Positions 22,091-33,400 of a stretch of 64,000 nucleotides of DNA are shown one piece after another. Position 1 is the first letter of the stretch. Each line of letters starts with the position of its first letter. The notes beneath the pieces are model-generated. The model made no database searches, was not told the DNA's origin, and was given only the letters and a program-made list of their open reading frames with translations. A program made the position numbers and the translations under genes. The stretch is from Gnetum montanum (taxonomy: Eukaryota; Streptophyta; Gnetopsida; Gnetales; Gnetaceae): contig MNCI01021389.1 of NCBI GenBank assembly GCA_015680685.1, forward strand, positions 478,725 to 542,724, given 5' to 3'.

Positions 22091-22470
22091 AAAAGACATT
22101 CGAAACCTTGAAATAGAAGCTGATAAAGACACCAATCCTATGAGCTTTGGATTGGTCTAAGACTTTTCATATCATGATAGATGCTTCAAATTATGCATTG
22201 GGCATGGTACTAACATAGTTAGATGACTAGAAGGGGCCATACTATATACATTGTGCCAGTAGAAGCATCACTGGGGTACAACTAAATTACACTACAATAG
22301 AAAAGGATGTTATGATAGTGGTGTATGTGTTAGATAAATTTTAACACTATGTGCTCAGGTATCTAATCTATCTCCAAAATAATCACAATGCAATCCAATT
22401 TCTTATGAACAAACTAGTGGTCAGTCCTAGGATGGTTTGATGACTCATTATCTTATAGAGTTTAACATAA
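22091..22470 (+). pseudogene. P RNase H
   Basis: HIMIDASNYALG (first aspartate), then QLNYTTIEKDVMIVVYVLDKF (the glutamate region) and NNHNAIQFLMNK, where TDHxA would be expected, so one catalytic aspartate is now Asn. The domain removes RNA from the RNA:DNA hybrid. It follows reverse transcriptase directly, as in Q. Confidence 0.75.
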
Positions 22471-23930
22471 CTATGGTTGACAAGAAGGGCATGGAGAATG
22501 TAGTAGCTATTCACTTGTTGAGACTAAGATGGGACTTCCAAGATCAAGTAGAACCATTATAAGATCAATTCCATGATGAAAATTTGTTTACTAAGATAGT
22601 AATGGCTAAAGACTTAATAGGAAAGTCATGGACAACTAATTATATGACTTATTTAACAACATAAGAGCTTCATGTTGAGTGGAGCAAGAAACTAAAAGAA
22701 CAATTCATTCATAAGGTAAAGCAATATATGAAAATAAATTGAAACCTTTACAAGATTTATGCTAATGGGTTACTTTGATGGCACATGCCAAAATGCAATC
22801 AATAATGGATCCTAGAGGATGCACATGAAGGCTCATGTGGTGGCCATTATGCAAAATGTAGGAAGGTACTAAAACTAATGATGGTAGGTTACTTCTGACC
22901 TATCTTGTTTTTGGATGTCCATACCTTCACACAATCTTTTGAATGATGCTAGAAAGATGGAGGAATAACAACCAGAAATGAAGGATCACAACAATGGATA
23001 CATCCACTAGAACCATTTGATAAATGAAGAATTGGCTATATGGGATCCATCACATCAATGTTGAATGTGAAGGCCTACATAATAGTGACCATGGTTTATT
23101 ACATCAAGTGGGTAGAGGAGGCAGCAATCAAAGATTGTATAGCAAAAATAACTACCAAGTTCTTTCGACAACATGTCGTGAATTAATTTGGAGTATTGAG
23201 AATGCTTATTTCAAATAATGGAACTCATTTTACTAATGCTATTTTCAAGAAGCTCATGCAATAGCTTGGGGTAAACCATAAGTTGACCACATCATACCAC
23301 CTCCAAGCCAATGGTTAGGAAGAAGTAACTAACTAGAAAATCACTAGAATCTTAACTAGAACAATTAGTAGATTTAGAAAGGATTGTACCACCAAGCTTT
23401 ATGATGCTCTATGGGCTTATAGAATGGTGTGGAAACTACCCATTGGTTATTCACCCTATGAGCTAGTTTACGGGAAATTACCCATGCTACTAATCCAGGC
23501 AACACTTCAAAATCTAGCTATTTTTAGCCAACTTGACTTGAACTTGAGCTTAGCCTAGTGGGAGCACCTAATGAATCTTAATCTATTAGAAGAAAATAGG
23601 CTAGTAGCACTCATGAGTAATGAGCTCCATAAGAACTACTCTAAGCATAGGCATGATGCAGGAATAAGACAAGTGTTGATATAGTGAGACAATAAAGTTC
23701 TCTATTATAATCCTAATCATGTCCAGCAAAAGGCTAAATTTCAAATGCTTTGGGAGGGGCCATACATCATTTAGGTGACTTACCCATTTGGTGCCATGTA
23801 CATTCACAATCTATCTAACCCACATAGGCTTATCCTAGTAAACATCCAATAGGTCAAAACTTACTATTAATATCCCAACTCCACTAAGGATTCTACCTAG
23901 TTTGTCCGAATGTCCTCTACTTGTTCACAT
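22471..23930 (+). pseudogene. P integrase
   Basis: The HHCC-like N-terminal region is at 22.80-22.97 kb (EGSCGGHYA then DVHTFTQSFE, with a Cys lost). The core is at 23.04-23.33 kb: YIIVTMVYYIKWVEEA and LISNNGTHF, then SYHLQANG. The first catalytic Asp (usually TDYxxKW) is Val and the second (SDNGTHF) is Asn, so it is inactive. A C-terminal stretch with MLWEGPYII matches the GPY/F module. No chromodomain is seen. It would insert element DNA. Confidence 0.8.
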
Positions 23931-23951
23931 TTCTAGTTGACTAATCCTAAT

Positions 23952-23965
23952 CATAGTCATGGGGG
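23952..23965 (+). other. polypurine-tract-like motif after P integrase
   Basis: CATAGTCATGGGGG. Identical to the minus-strand word just after Q's integrase (54891-54906). Confidence 0.65.
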
Positions 23966-25449
23966 TATCCATTGGGACACATAGGTGCCTTATGAATTTC
24001 TCACTTTATTATTACTTTTTCTACTTTCTTTATAAATTTTCTAATTCTTTTATATCTTTCAATTTCTTAATAATTTCTCAATTCTTTGATATTTTCTAAT
24101 TCTTTGATAATCTTGCGTTCTTTTTATCTTTTTAATTCTTGATATATTTTCTAATTTTTTGTATTTTTTCTTCATTTTAATTATACATATTTTTGTGAAT
24201 TTTCAATTAAAATACATCGAATAAGGCAAGATGTAGTCCTAATAATGTGAAGATTTCTCTATATTATTGATCATATGGGACTGATTATCTATACAATGAG
24301 ACCATAACATCTATCCACCCATTCCAGCAATACCATGGCCATAATGACTTTCTTCTTATAATAAAACTAAGAATAAGTCTATGATCATTATGCTTGGACA
24401 GAAGAGTGAAGAACCAAGTGGGAATGCAAAGGATGTGACATTAAGGGAATTTGTGGATTCTCTTAGATTACTACTATGAGTTCTATCCTATTGCTAAAAG
24501 ATGTATTATATCCTTGTAGATGTAATAAAAAATTGGGAGTAAGAGTACAATAAGTGCTACCTTACCACATCACTAGAAAGACATGTTACCCATGCCTGAA
24601 GGTAGGTGGCTTCTTAGAAATCCAAAAAAATAAATAAAAAGTGCAATGAATAAACTCCTTTCTTGAGCAACACGTCAAGTGGTAATACTCCTTGAAATAG
24701 TGGTAGTCTTATGGTTGTAACTCTCAAAGATAAAACAATGTGATGTCACTGGAAAGTGGTTTGGACTTTGTTTGAATTTTGGAAAGAAGGGCTAATGATT
24801 TTCTTAACCATAATCACACACAAGGATTCATTATACCTATGGTAAGATGCCTAACATCCTAGTTTCAGCAATCCCTTCTATAGTCCATCTCACCTCACTA
24901 TATATTTAATCATAACTTGTTATGTTACACAATACAATGTTATTTTCCCAATTTGGCAATACAAACATGTGTGTTTTGCTAGATAGGTATGTCTTACATT
25001 TAACTCCTTAAGTACCTAGGGACACTTTCAGGAGTGGTTATACAAGGGCACCAAGGGATGAAGCCTGCTTTGGGGATGACCCACTTGTATAACTCTTATA
25101 TTTCATATTTGACAAGCAATTCCACATCATCTCATGCCTTTCAGAAAAATAAAGATTCAATAAATACTTCCCATAATATCTAATAATTTGTCTATATATC
25201 AGAACTTCATTATCTATCTCTTATCAATCCAATAAACTTTCGTTGCCCAAGATCCCTTCTTCGTGAACTTTGACTGCTAAATCTTTGAAAAATGTGCATC
25301 ATTCATGGTCCATGATCCTATAGCCAAGCTTTACATCTTCTTGACATTCTATTTGACTCATTTTTTCAAAAAAAAAAAAATCGATGAAAAATTTGAAATT
25401 TTTAATGGTGACATCAAAGCTATGATGATGTATTATCTATGATGTCATG

Positions 25450-25470
25450 GATATAAAAATAGTATATATA
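25450..25470 (+). promoter_or_regulatory. internal TATA-like block in P spacer
   Basis: GATATAAAAATAGTATATATA aligns with the Q spacer's GAAAAATAGTATAAATG. It is preceded by TGATGTCAT-type repeats resembling this element's own LTR U3 repeats, and lies about 600 bp upstream of the aORF. Confidence 0.45.
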
Positions 25471-25640
25471 TGCATGAGAGTTAGTGAAATTTCTCAATTT
25501 CTAATTTTGCAACAAGAGATTTTTTGTAGTTTTTTTTTCCTGAGAGCTCTTGCACATTAGCTTCCACAAGCCATAAGTTTGTCATTATAGCTCTAATTTC
25601 CAAAATTCTTAAACCCTATTGATCCCAGAGTGCTCAACTT

Positions 25641-25655
25641 AGTCATGGAGGGGTG
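25641..25655 (+). other. polypurine-tract-like motif in P spacer
   Basis: AGTCATGGAGGGGTG, in a context (TGCTCAACTTAGTC) also found in the B spacer (TGTTCAGCTTAGTC). Confidence 0.55.
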
Positions 25656-26054
25656 CATTGCATGATATAACTGAAAATTTAAGCAAAAAATTCTTAGCAC
25701 CTGGAAGATACTATAAAGGGTAAATACAAAAAGATAATAAGAATCTTAGAGTTAATTAATCAAACTAAGGCCATAAAGACTTAGATAATCCTCCTAATAG
25801 ATCATACAAACTATTTTAGGCCATAATAAGCAAGAAAACAATTGAGGGTCATAAGTAACTAAAAGATAGAACACCTAAGAGGTTTCTGTTTGAAAATTTT
25901 TCTAGTCTACAATCAAGGGTATGAGCCCTTATTAGGTATATCTTTTCAAGAGTCTATAATAAGAACTTGATCTAACCAAGGGTATGAACAAGATAGAGAA
26001 CTATTAAGAATTGATGTGAACACTTTAATATTTTGAAACCCTTGTTGATTATAG

Positions 26055-27140
26055 ATGGTCCCAAAGAGACCACTAGAAGGAAGACATTCGCAACATGGGA
26101 GCAATTGAGAGGTCGTGGGAGAGGTCAAATTAGGGAACAAACCCCATAAGCAAAAGATGCAAAGCAGGAGGCTCAATCATATAACATTCATCAATAGACT
26201 CATAGCATAGAGCACTCAACCCAAGGAAAGGCAAAAATTCCACAAGAACCTTAACAAAAACAACACCTCACAGTGTCACCGAAATGCCTCTAGGCCATCC
26301 AAGAAAAATTAGTCATTTTCATGATCATCATTGAATTGAATTTTGGTCTATTTATAGAATTTGCTCAAGAGGCAGTGAAGAAAAAACTCCAAGGATCTCC
26401 TCTATGGTCCACACTCATTGATAGTGGTGAATAATACTTAGGAGAAATGTACTAGTTTTGGTGGAACAAATAGGTCAATGCCATTGTCAAAATCGAAAGA
26501 GTTTCCATATCTTATTCAATGGAAGTAATCACCAAGGCCCTTAATGTTCCCAATGAAGGGGAAAATGTGTCATAGATCTCAACCAGATCTGACATTGATG
26601 CAGTAGGGTTGTGGTTACAAAGAGCATATGGTAAGGAAGATAAAGATTATAGTGAGCTCACAGTAGAAGAAAAGAGATGTATTTTAAAATTGGCACCTAC
26701 CACTTGTTTCCTACAAAAAGGCTCAATAGAATATCCATTTATGTGGCAAGAGGAAGTGTCATCCTAATGATAAAGTTAAACACTAACTTCACCCATCTAT
26801 ACTTCATTGAGATTCAAAAGTACACTAAATAAAAGAAGGTAGGAAAGTTGACACTTCCATTTCCTTGTCTTATCAAAAAGCTGTGCAAGCAAGCTAGAAT
26901 CCTTGGGTACACAAATTATGTCCCTAGGAAGGTGAAGATTGTCTCTTACACATAAATGCTTAAACTGGTGCCACCAAAGAGGGGTCAAGTAGAGAAATCA
27001 GCAAGCATTGAGGGAACTGTAGGTAACACTCTTACTAATAGCATTCTAGCTACTAGTCAACAACAATAAGCTAGACCTAGTCATCAACCACAAGCTAAGC
27101 AAAAATAATAGCAACAACAAGTTCCACCGTCGCTGCATGA
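26055..27140 (+). pseudogene. P aORF (family 3' ORF)
   Basis: The start is the ATG at 26055, aligned with A and B (GATTATAG then ATGGTCCC). It begins MVPKRPLEGRHSQHG. The conserved block is at 26321-26480 (IIIELNFGLFIEFAQEAV, SPLWSTLIDSGE, then YLGEMY and FWWNK), followed by LWLQRAYGKEDKDYSELTVEEK and then LPFPCLIKKLCKQARILGY, which aligns with LPFSCSIIKLCKMVGIVCY in Q. A Gln-rich stretch follows (about 27.05-27.12 kb). It resembles in outline the plant transposon-protein domain reported 3' of Athila-type elements; I cannot confirm that. Several stops. The 3' end and LTR are missing. Confidence 0.65.
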
Positions 27141-27345
27141 CTATAAACCATCTATGAGCCATCTATAGTAGATTATAGAAATAATCAGTTGGGGAATAAG
27201 GGAAGGAGCTAATTTGTATAAAGTGAGACAAAGCTCCATAGGCCTATTATATCTAGAAACAGCTAGTGGGTAAGTATAATTACAAATAGGAGGAGAGGAT
27301 GACCAGGCATAACAAATCTCAAGGAACACTACATTATTCAAAGTA
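27141..27345. other. unassigned junction sequence
   Basis: Neither the aORF tail nor a family LTR is recognisable. P is truncated somewhere here. Confidence 0.4.
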
Positions 27346-27765
27346 ATGCTTAAAATAGGTGAAGGAGCTATAGTTGTGGTTATGTAGCACCAAAATGCAG
27401 TGGGAGCAACTGAAGTTGTTACAAATCATATCAAAGAGTCATTTAATATTCCTGTTATGTTAGTGATTGATATTTCTGAAGCAAGAAATGCTCAAATACT
27501 TGCTAATACCTCAATGAATCCTGCAAAACATGAAGACATACTAGAGTGAGAAACTCAATGTTCCAATTGGCTAGCCTTACCTAGGACAAACCCATGGAGA
27601 GTTAATAAATCAAAGAGCATCCATCATACCTCAAGGCCCATTGGTTTTTCCACAGGGAACAAATGTAGAGGTTAAAAATCTTTACTTATTACCTATTTTT
27701 AATGGGACAAACAACAAGGAATTGGTTACTGAAATAAGAGAATTTGAAATAGTAGCATAATTTCA
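27346..27765 (+). pseudogene. Athila-like gag N-terminal scrap
   Basis: In shifting frames this reads NQCSNW-type text (CSNWLALPRTNPWRV) followed by VEVKNLYLLPIFNGTNNKELVTEIREFE, collinear with element T's gag at 35.72-35.96 kb (CSNWPTLPRTNLLRV, VEVKNIHLLPIFKGT, IHIREFE). Upstream text to 27346 has no counterpart in T because T is cut there. No LTR or other domain accompanies it, so it is an isolated fragment. Confidence 0.65.
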
Positions 27766-27875
27766 TTCTAAAAAAATAAATAAACCTTATAATAATAGGT
27801 TGATACAATGACAATATGTGATAATAGGTGTAAATGTCAAGTTGGGCACCCTTATGTTTTAAATTAACATAAACT
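27766..27875. other. short unassigned AT-rich gap
   Basis: Nothing recognisable. Confidence 0.4.
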
Positions 27876-28262
27876 CTATGGAAGCAGTGGAAGAGGCATG
27901 CCAACCAAGAGATGAGTGGTGGTTATGGCTGTGTCTTTAGCCACATAATGAGATGCATTAAAGAAAAATAGGGTAGAAAATCTCCCCTTCTTTTCTTTTA
28001 CCACCACTCTATGTTTAATGCTTTGGTATTTATCATTGCTCCAAACTTGAATGCACTTGCCAATGTTAATGACAAAAGATCCAAGAGCAGGCTTAACACC
28101 TATCCAGAGACCATCCTTATGCTTAACCTTGAAGCCCTTGCACGTCATCGTCCTACAGATTAGTCTGTAGTATCATGAATAGCAAGTCATAGCGCTGACA
28201 TTGGGGATAATCACAATCTTGGAATTCCCACCTAACGAGTCTTGTTGTAGTGACTTGCATAA
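27876..28262 (-). pseudogene. 2-oxoglutarate/Fe(II) dioxygenase, C-terminal fragment
   Basis: Minus-strand text 28148-27876 reads DGLWIGVKPALGSFVINIGK then VWSNDKYQSIKHRVVVKEKKGRFSTLFFFN. This is the double-stranded beta-helix core of plant 2-ODD enzymes: the His of HRVVV is the distal iron ligand and RFS matches the R-x-S motif that holds 2-oxoglutarate. Just upstream, in a shifted frame, YPQCQRYDLLF and DDVQGLQ match the family's YPPCPRPDL and GLQV words, but the HxD iron-ligand pair is gone. The plant family includes hormone and flavonoid oxidases; the subfamily cannot be told. Frameshifted and 5'-truncated. Confidence 0.75.
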
Positions 28263-28639
28263 CCTACTTCTCATCTACAGTGCCATGCAATCACTCATCT
28301 AATGTCACCATGTTGTTCCTGCAATTGATCTCATCAACCATCATTACCTACTCCAGCCATGGACTCACTTGCAAAACCTCAATAATTATTTCAAAGATAG
28401 CATCCACTGTAACTCCTTTGCATCCTTCTAGTGATAAACATTTTAGAGTAGTGTTCCTATTAACTTGCTTACCATTGTGGTGTCTATAGGGTGTTGTAGT
28501 GACTACATTTTCATTCCTTCACTACTGTTGTTGGTGTGGAGAACAGGAATGAACTTGAAAAAGGCTTATTGGTGTGGAGAATGGGAATGAACTTGAAAAA
28601 GGCCATGGTGGGGATGAAAGTATATGAAACATCTTGGGG
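28263..28639 (-). other. possible gene-remnant sequence of unknown kind
   Basis: Minus-strand frames between the two pseudogenes have coding texture (for example GVTVDAIFEIIIEVLQVSPWL), but I cannot assign them to the P450, the dioxygenase or another gene. It contains a 39-bp tandem duplication at 28533-28605. Confidence 0.35.
28533..28605. repeat. imperfect tandem duplication, about 39 bp
   Basis: GGTGTGGAGAACAGGAATGA and GGTGTGGAGAATGGGAATGA start two adjacent copies, both running on through ACTTGAAAAAGGC. Confidence 0.8.
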
Positions 28640-29105
28640 ATGTACTAGAGGTTCCTTAGAGCTACTGTAATTAGGTCTTGGTGATGCATGTCATCAAGCA
28701 CATCTAAAAAGTCTTTGGCATGATTAGAATGAGCAGGCACCATATTTTTTAGGTGATCTTTGATCATTTCCTCAAAAATGTAATTGAGTTTTTCTTTGAC
28801 CTTCTTTGCCTTCCTTTGAATGCCTTGACAATGAAATACACTTATGAATGGATAAAATCTCCTATATTGAATTTGAGCAAAGTGATTGCAACGTCATGGA
28901 GAATGATCTTGAAACCAAGTGCGAAGTCATCCCCACCAATTGCATAGCCTCGTCCTTGTATGTCCTGCCACTCAACAAGTGTAGCGACACCCTAGAAATA
29001 GTGTCCTTTAATGCCACGAACATATTCACCACCTTTGCATCATGGTTATTAGCTTCCCACAAATATGAAACCAAGACTCCTACCTGCTTCACATATCATC
29101 AATAA
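28640..29105 (-). pseudogene. cytochrome P450 (CYP71-clan-like) internal fragment
   Basis: Minus strand, three frames in succession: YLWEANNHDAKVVNMFVALK then SRVSLHLLSGRTYKDEAMQL; FNIGDFIHS; and CQGIQRKAKKVKEKLNYIFE, EMIKDHLKNMVPA and HAKDFLDVLDDM. These match, in order, the region from the C/D helices to the G helix of plant CYP71-clan enzymes (SGRTY, FNIGDFIP, the LQGI-type word, KDFLDVL). The I-helix oxygen groove, ExxR and heme-binding Cys loop are not found downstream. A GT/AG intron cannot explain the frame changes. A dead host-gene fragment, perhaps conifer-like, though subfamily assignment needs a search. Confidence 0.8.
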
Positions 29106-29732
29106 TAATAAATTAAGAAAATATACAATTTGGACAAGGCAAGATGATGGTGATGATATAATGTCTGTAACTTCAGTTGAAATTTCATTCATTTGAAACA
29201 CTAATATAGTCTCTACTGTATAATTTGTAAGCAAAAAGAATTTAAGCCTGGGCTAAATACAAACTTACAAATAAATACTTTTCTAGTGCACTATGTAATG
29301 TGAAATTAAAAACCTTTCAAAGTATAAACTAGAGTCACAATTTTAGTTGATTACTTGGGTTGATTCCAACTAGCACAGGATCATATGGTCTATAATTAGA
29401 ATGGTAAGTCATTACCTCATATATTTTAAAAGCCATCAATGATCTTTTTGAATTTCCAAGCATGTAATGAGACCAGTTGAGTTCTATAATCTATAAACAC
29501 TACATGATAAGTATTGAAAAAATCCTCAATTGTGGTCCATGGGGATTTTATGTCTACTTGGCTGCTCTTAGATTTGAGCACACGTCTTCTAGCTTAAGAA
29601 ACAAGGATTTTACCATAATTCCAAATGATTATCCTTGCTTCTCAACTCACTACGTTATGTCCATTATTTTCAAGTCCATAATGCTAATAGTCTAAGACTA
29701 TGAAATATTTTTTACAAGCCAAAGGATGACAG
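29106..29732. other. unassigned sequence between P450 remnant and element T
   Basis: AT-rich with no supported gene. It is probably flanking host DNA into which T inserted; the 5 bp next to the proposed T LTR are GACAG. Confidence 0.4.
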
Positions 29733-30024
29733 TGTTGCCCTAATAATATATATATACTTTATATATAATGTACACTATAATATTTTTATAATGTTTATAA
29801 TATATATATATATATACATATATATAATTATAATCACATTAATATATATTAATATATCATATTAATTAAAGTAAACTAAAATAAACTAATAAACTAATAC
29901 TCACCATTAAACTAAATTACAATAAATATTAATTAAAAACTAATTAACAAAATAAAATCCATTGAAATGCATGCCTTTAACAAAGATACTTATTAAAAAC
30001 TAAACCAATTTTTGGGGTTTAACA
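29733..30024 (-). repeat. T 3' LTR (left boundary tentative)
   Basis: The right edge is firm: TTTAACA at 30024 is followed by the polypurine tract. The left edge at TGTTGCCC (29733) is chosen because TGTT...AACA would form matching inverted termini; the resulting 292 bp is short for Athila. It is very AT-rich, with (TA)n at 29747-29825. The partner LTR is not in the window. Confidence 0.4.
29747..29825. repeat. (TA)n-rich low-complexity run
   Basis: Alternating TA blocks interrupted by TAATG words. Confidence 0.85.
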
Positions 30025-30050
30025 TAGCCCCTGACTAGCCTTTGGCTAGT
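30025..30050 (-). other. T polypurine tract with adjacent hairpin
   Basis: Minus strand CAGGGGCTA abuts the LTR. Immediately beside it, ACTAGCC-TTT-GGCTAGT (30034-30050) is a perfect 7-bp inverted repeat with a 3-bp loop. Confidence 0.6.
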
Positions 30051-31592
30051 GCTTAGTCATAAAGGCAGAAATAAAGTAGATAAATAAATAAATAAAATAT
30101 TAATATATGCATAAAATTATGCTATTGTTATTCTAAGATATTTTTAGGCTAACACATTAAAAACATGTAGACATTTAACAAGAAAAAGATCAAAAATAAC
30201 AAAACAAAAATTAGACTTGGCCATTGTCCAAATGTTTATTTACTAATTATTTACTAAGTATGTATATATGCTTGTTTCTCTTCTGATGATGAATTCTTTT
30301 TCTTGGATATGAGTCCACATATAACTTCGTTAGGAAGGCCCTACCTAGGATTAATTAGGCTTAACACCAACTCACAAGGTTTGCTTCATTAGGTATAAGA
30401 ATGTCTTATAAACTCAAGGTTTAAACCTTTTCTATGATTTAAGGATTCGAGATGCATTATTTACATCTAAATCATTCCCTAACTTGCTCTTGGGTCAACT
30501 TCCAAGTTGGTTATACCTTCTATCATATCCTTTATTAATTGGTTATTTCCCCTTGGCTAAATTAAGCTAAGGTATGTAACATGCCTAGGTTAATTAGCAA
30601 ATATAAATTATTAAAAAGAACATGGTCAAAGGATATACCAAAAGCAAAAAGTGCCTTGGGTTTTATATATTTAGATGACTAAAAAGGTACCAAATGAAAT
30701 GGATGAATGAGTGTTGATATCCATCATTAATGACCATAGTAGGATCTTGACCACTGATGCATATGGAAGACATGATGGGAAACACAAAGAAAACCCATGC
30801 ACAAAAGTATGACTAGTCAGAAGAGATGACCATGCAAAAGAAAAATAGGAAGATAACTCAATAAAAATGAAAAAGAGGAATAACAAAAGTTAAAAATGAT
30901 GTAAAAAAAAAAGAAAAAAAAAGAATAATAATATGAGAAGTACAAAAAAACAAAAGCAAAATAACTAAATAACAGAGTAAGAGGAATGATTAAAAGTGAA
31001 GGTTTCNGCTTTTTTTCTTTTTTATATTTTTTTCACAAGAAATTCAATATCTGATTGGTTTCAATCATGAGGTTCTTGTGGGAGCCAAATTCATTTTAGA
31101 AGGGTTACTCACATGGCATTGATCCTACTTGATTTTGGTAGATGCCTTTACCACTACAGAAAATAGGTCCAATATGACACACCTTTTCCACCTTGGTGAC
31201 TCATTCAAGTAGGTATTTTATAGAAACCAAACCCTAATAAGCATTATCCTAAATTGAGCTATTTAGCCACCTTGACTTATGAAAATTGTACTCAAAGAAT
31301 ATTGTTAAAAATAATGAAGTTTATTATGTGTAAGACACTTATTACTCTAAGGCTCACCCTTAGTTGAATTTTGGGTTTAAACCTACCAATTTCAAAGTAG
31401 GGGGAGTTGTCCTTCTCCCTTGCATTCCAGACATGATGCTACTGAATTATTTATAGTCTCAACTAACAATAGAATGCCCTATTGTCCTTTACATTTTTAA
31501 GGTAAAAGTTGTAGACTATAAATACTTTCTTTATTAGCTTATTCTATGACATAAGAGTCCTTTTGAGGGGTGTGTTTGAGAGCTAAGACATT
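30051..31592 (-). other. T 3' non-coding region
   Basis: About 1.5 kb of AT-rich DNA with purine runs (30.83-31.0 kb), a single-N gap at 31007 and no supported ORF. In angiosperm Athila elements this is where the env-like gene sits; none is visible. Confidence 0.5.
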
Positions 31593-32760
31593 TTATGGAT
31601 TATTGTCATGTAATTCATTAGTAGTGGGATAAGTTGGGTCACTTAGTTCTACTAGTTCATGTTTTTTGGGTTTCTCAATGTGATGTTGGTGATATAACTT
31701 AAGCCTTTGTCCATTGACTAGGAATATAGTTAAGGAATCATCAATAGGTGATATGAGAATGTTTTCATTATCATGGGGTTGGACAACTAAATAAGGGCTT
31801 TCCCACCTAGTTGTTAAGTTCCCTGAAAATTTACGTAATCTTATGTTATAGAGAAGAACTTTATTACCTATGGAGGAATGTTTTTTAAAGATATTATTAT
31901 CATGTAATGTTTTCATTTGTTTCTTTACAATTTTTCTTTATCAAAAGCATGTAGCCGTATTTCTTCAAGTTTGTGAAGTTGGTTGATTCTAGCAGCCTCA
32001 TTCATGTCTTCATCAAAATTGAGTTGTTGGGCTAATCACAAAGATTATATTTAAGTTCAACAAGTAATAGACATAACTTACCATAAACCAATTGATAAGT
32101 TGAATATCCTAAACTTGGTTTATAGGTAATCCAATAAGCCCAAAGTGAGTATTGGAATTTTTTAGACCAATCCTTCCCTTTAGTACATATAGTTTTCATT
32201 ATTATATTCAAGATAATTCTATTAACATTCTACTTGGTCATTTGTTTGAGGATGATAGGAAGTAGCTATCTTATGTTGGATACCACAAGACTTAAGAAAT
32301 TTTTCCATGATTTTATTGACAAAATGGGTTCCTTGATCACTAATAATCCCCGTGGAGTTCCAAAACATGTTAAAATATTTTCTCTAAGGAATACTACAAC
32401 CACCTTAACATCATTGGTTGGGGTGGATTTTGTTTCTATCCATTTGGTAACATAATTGATACAAACCAAAATGTATTGACATCCATTAAATGGTGGAAAT
32501 GGTCCTAAAAAGTGTATACCCCACACATCAAATGGTTTTATTATTAAAATTGGTTTTAAAGGTATTTCATGTCTTTTTTTATGGCTCCCATTTGTTGAAA
32601 TTTATCACACTCTTGCACATACATGTGCATCTTTAAAAATTGAGGGCCAATAAAATCCACTTTAAAGGATTTTCATAGTAGTACGTTTGCTATCAAAGTG
32701 GCCATCCCCTAAATCATCATGGCACATTTGTAGAATTTCTTGTTATTCATTCTCAACCAC
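31593..32760 (-). pseudogene. T integrase
   Basis: Zinc-binding N-terminus at 32.57-32.76 kb (CHDDLGDGHFD then FYWPSIFKDAHVCARV). Core at 32234-32526: GIHFLGPFPPF, YILVCINYVTKWIE and FLRENILTCFGTPR. The first catalytic Asp (VDYxxKWxE) is Asn, and the second-Asp block has decayed to VIKEPIL. The C-terminal GPY/F-type module at 31593-31916 (GNLTTRWESPYLVV and VNGQRLKLY) has remained a 107-codon open stretch. Inactive. Confidence 0.8.
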
Positions 32761-33400
32761 ACATCTTCTTGCTATGTTAGCTTTAAATATTCAATAAAGA
32801 TACAAACTACTCCAAATGTACCTAGATATGTTACGTAGGAAAGATTTTTTTCCCTTACTCCAATTGGTAGGGATTTTCATAGTGGCTACATAGTTAGCTA
32901 TATCAACAAACCAAGATCCTTTCTTGTAAAAAAAAGTTATTCATCAGGAAAGTTATCATGAAAGATTCATTGTGTTCAATTATCACCAATAGTTTTTAGC
33001 CTTGAAAGATTATCTGCTACTACATTTTTTCTACCTCTTTTATCTAAAATATCTTGGTCAAATTCTTAGAGTAATAAGTACCATCTCATTATTCTTGCAT
33101 TTTCTATTTTTTTGGTAGCTAAGAATATAATGGCTGAATGATTAGTATATACTCTAGTTTTATATCCCATTAAATAATGTCTAAATTTATCTAGAGCATA
33201 TACAATGGCTAATAATTCTTTTTCTATGGTTGTATAATTTACTTGGGCTTGGTCTAAACTTTTGGACACATAATAAATTACTTGTGGTTTATGATCAATG
33301 AATTACACTAAAACTACCCCTATTGCTATGTCACTAGTGTCACACATTAAATCAAATAGATAATCTCAATTAGGTGCATTTAATATAGGGGCTATGGTTA
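32761..33400 (-). pseudogene. T RNase H and integrase linker
   Basis: Reads DLMCDTSDIAIGVVL, then QAQVNYTTIEKELLAIVYAL, TRVYTNHSAIIFLATKK and ARIMRWYLLL. The TDHxA aspartate is Asn. It joins the reverse transcriptase remnant at about 33.4 kb. Confidence 0.75.

Larger units (their letters stand above)
23931..26054 (+). other. P spacer between integrase and aORF
   Basis: About 2.1 kb without a gene. It matches the B spacer (for example 25.02-25.09 kb against 16.87-16.97 kb) and the Q spacer in reverse complement. It contains polypurine-tract-like motifs at 23952-23965 and 25641-25655, a TATA-like block at 25450-25470, and short TGATGTCAT-type repeats before that block. AT-rich runs at 24.0-24.2 kb have no reading frame. 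Confidence 0.65.
6000..27140 (+). mobile_element. Element P: decayed Ty3/gypsy element with nested A and B
   Basis: Plus-strand order: 5' LTR (6000-6791), PBS (6793-6810), gag (6937-8540 and 13209 to about 14165), protease (about 14166-14477 and 20641 on), reverse transcriptase, RNase H, integrase (to about 23930), spacer, aORF (26055-27140). Elements A (with its CTAAT duplication) and B (with CTAAG) are inserted inside; removing them leaves about 10.3 kb. No 3' polypurine tract or LTR follows the aORF, so the right end is truncated. F-x-D-D in reverse transcriptase and the GYSxxNQI/LCNAPTTFQ motifs place it near Athila/Tat. It has dozens of in-frame stops. Confidence 0.8.

Noticed and set aside
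28250-28489. 79-codon plus-strand frame near the P450 remnant
   Set aside because: It is on the opposite strand to both pseudogenes, with no recognisable domain.
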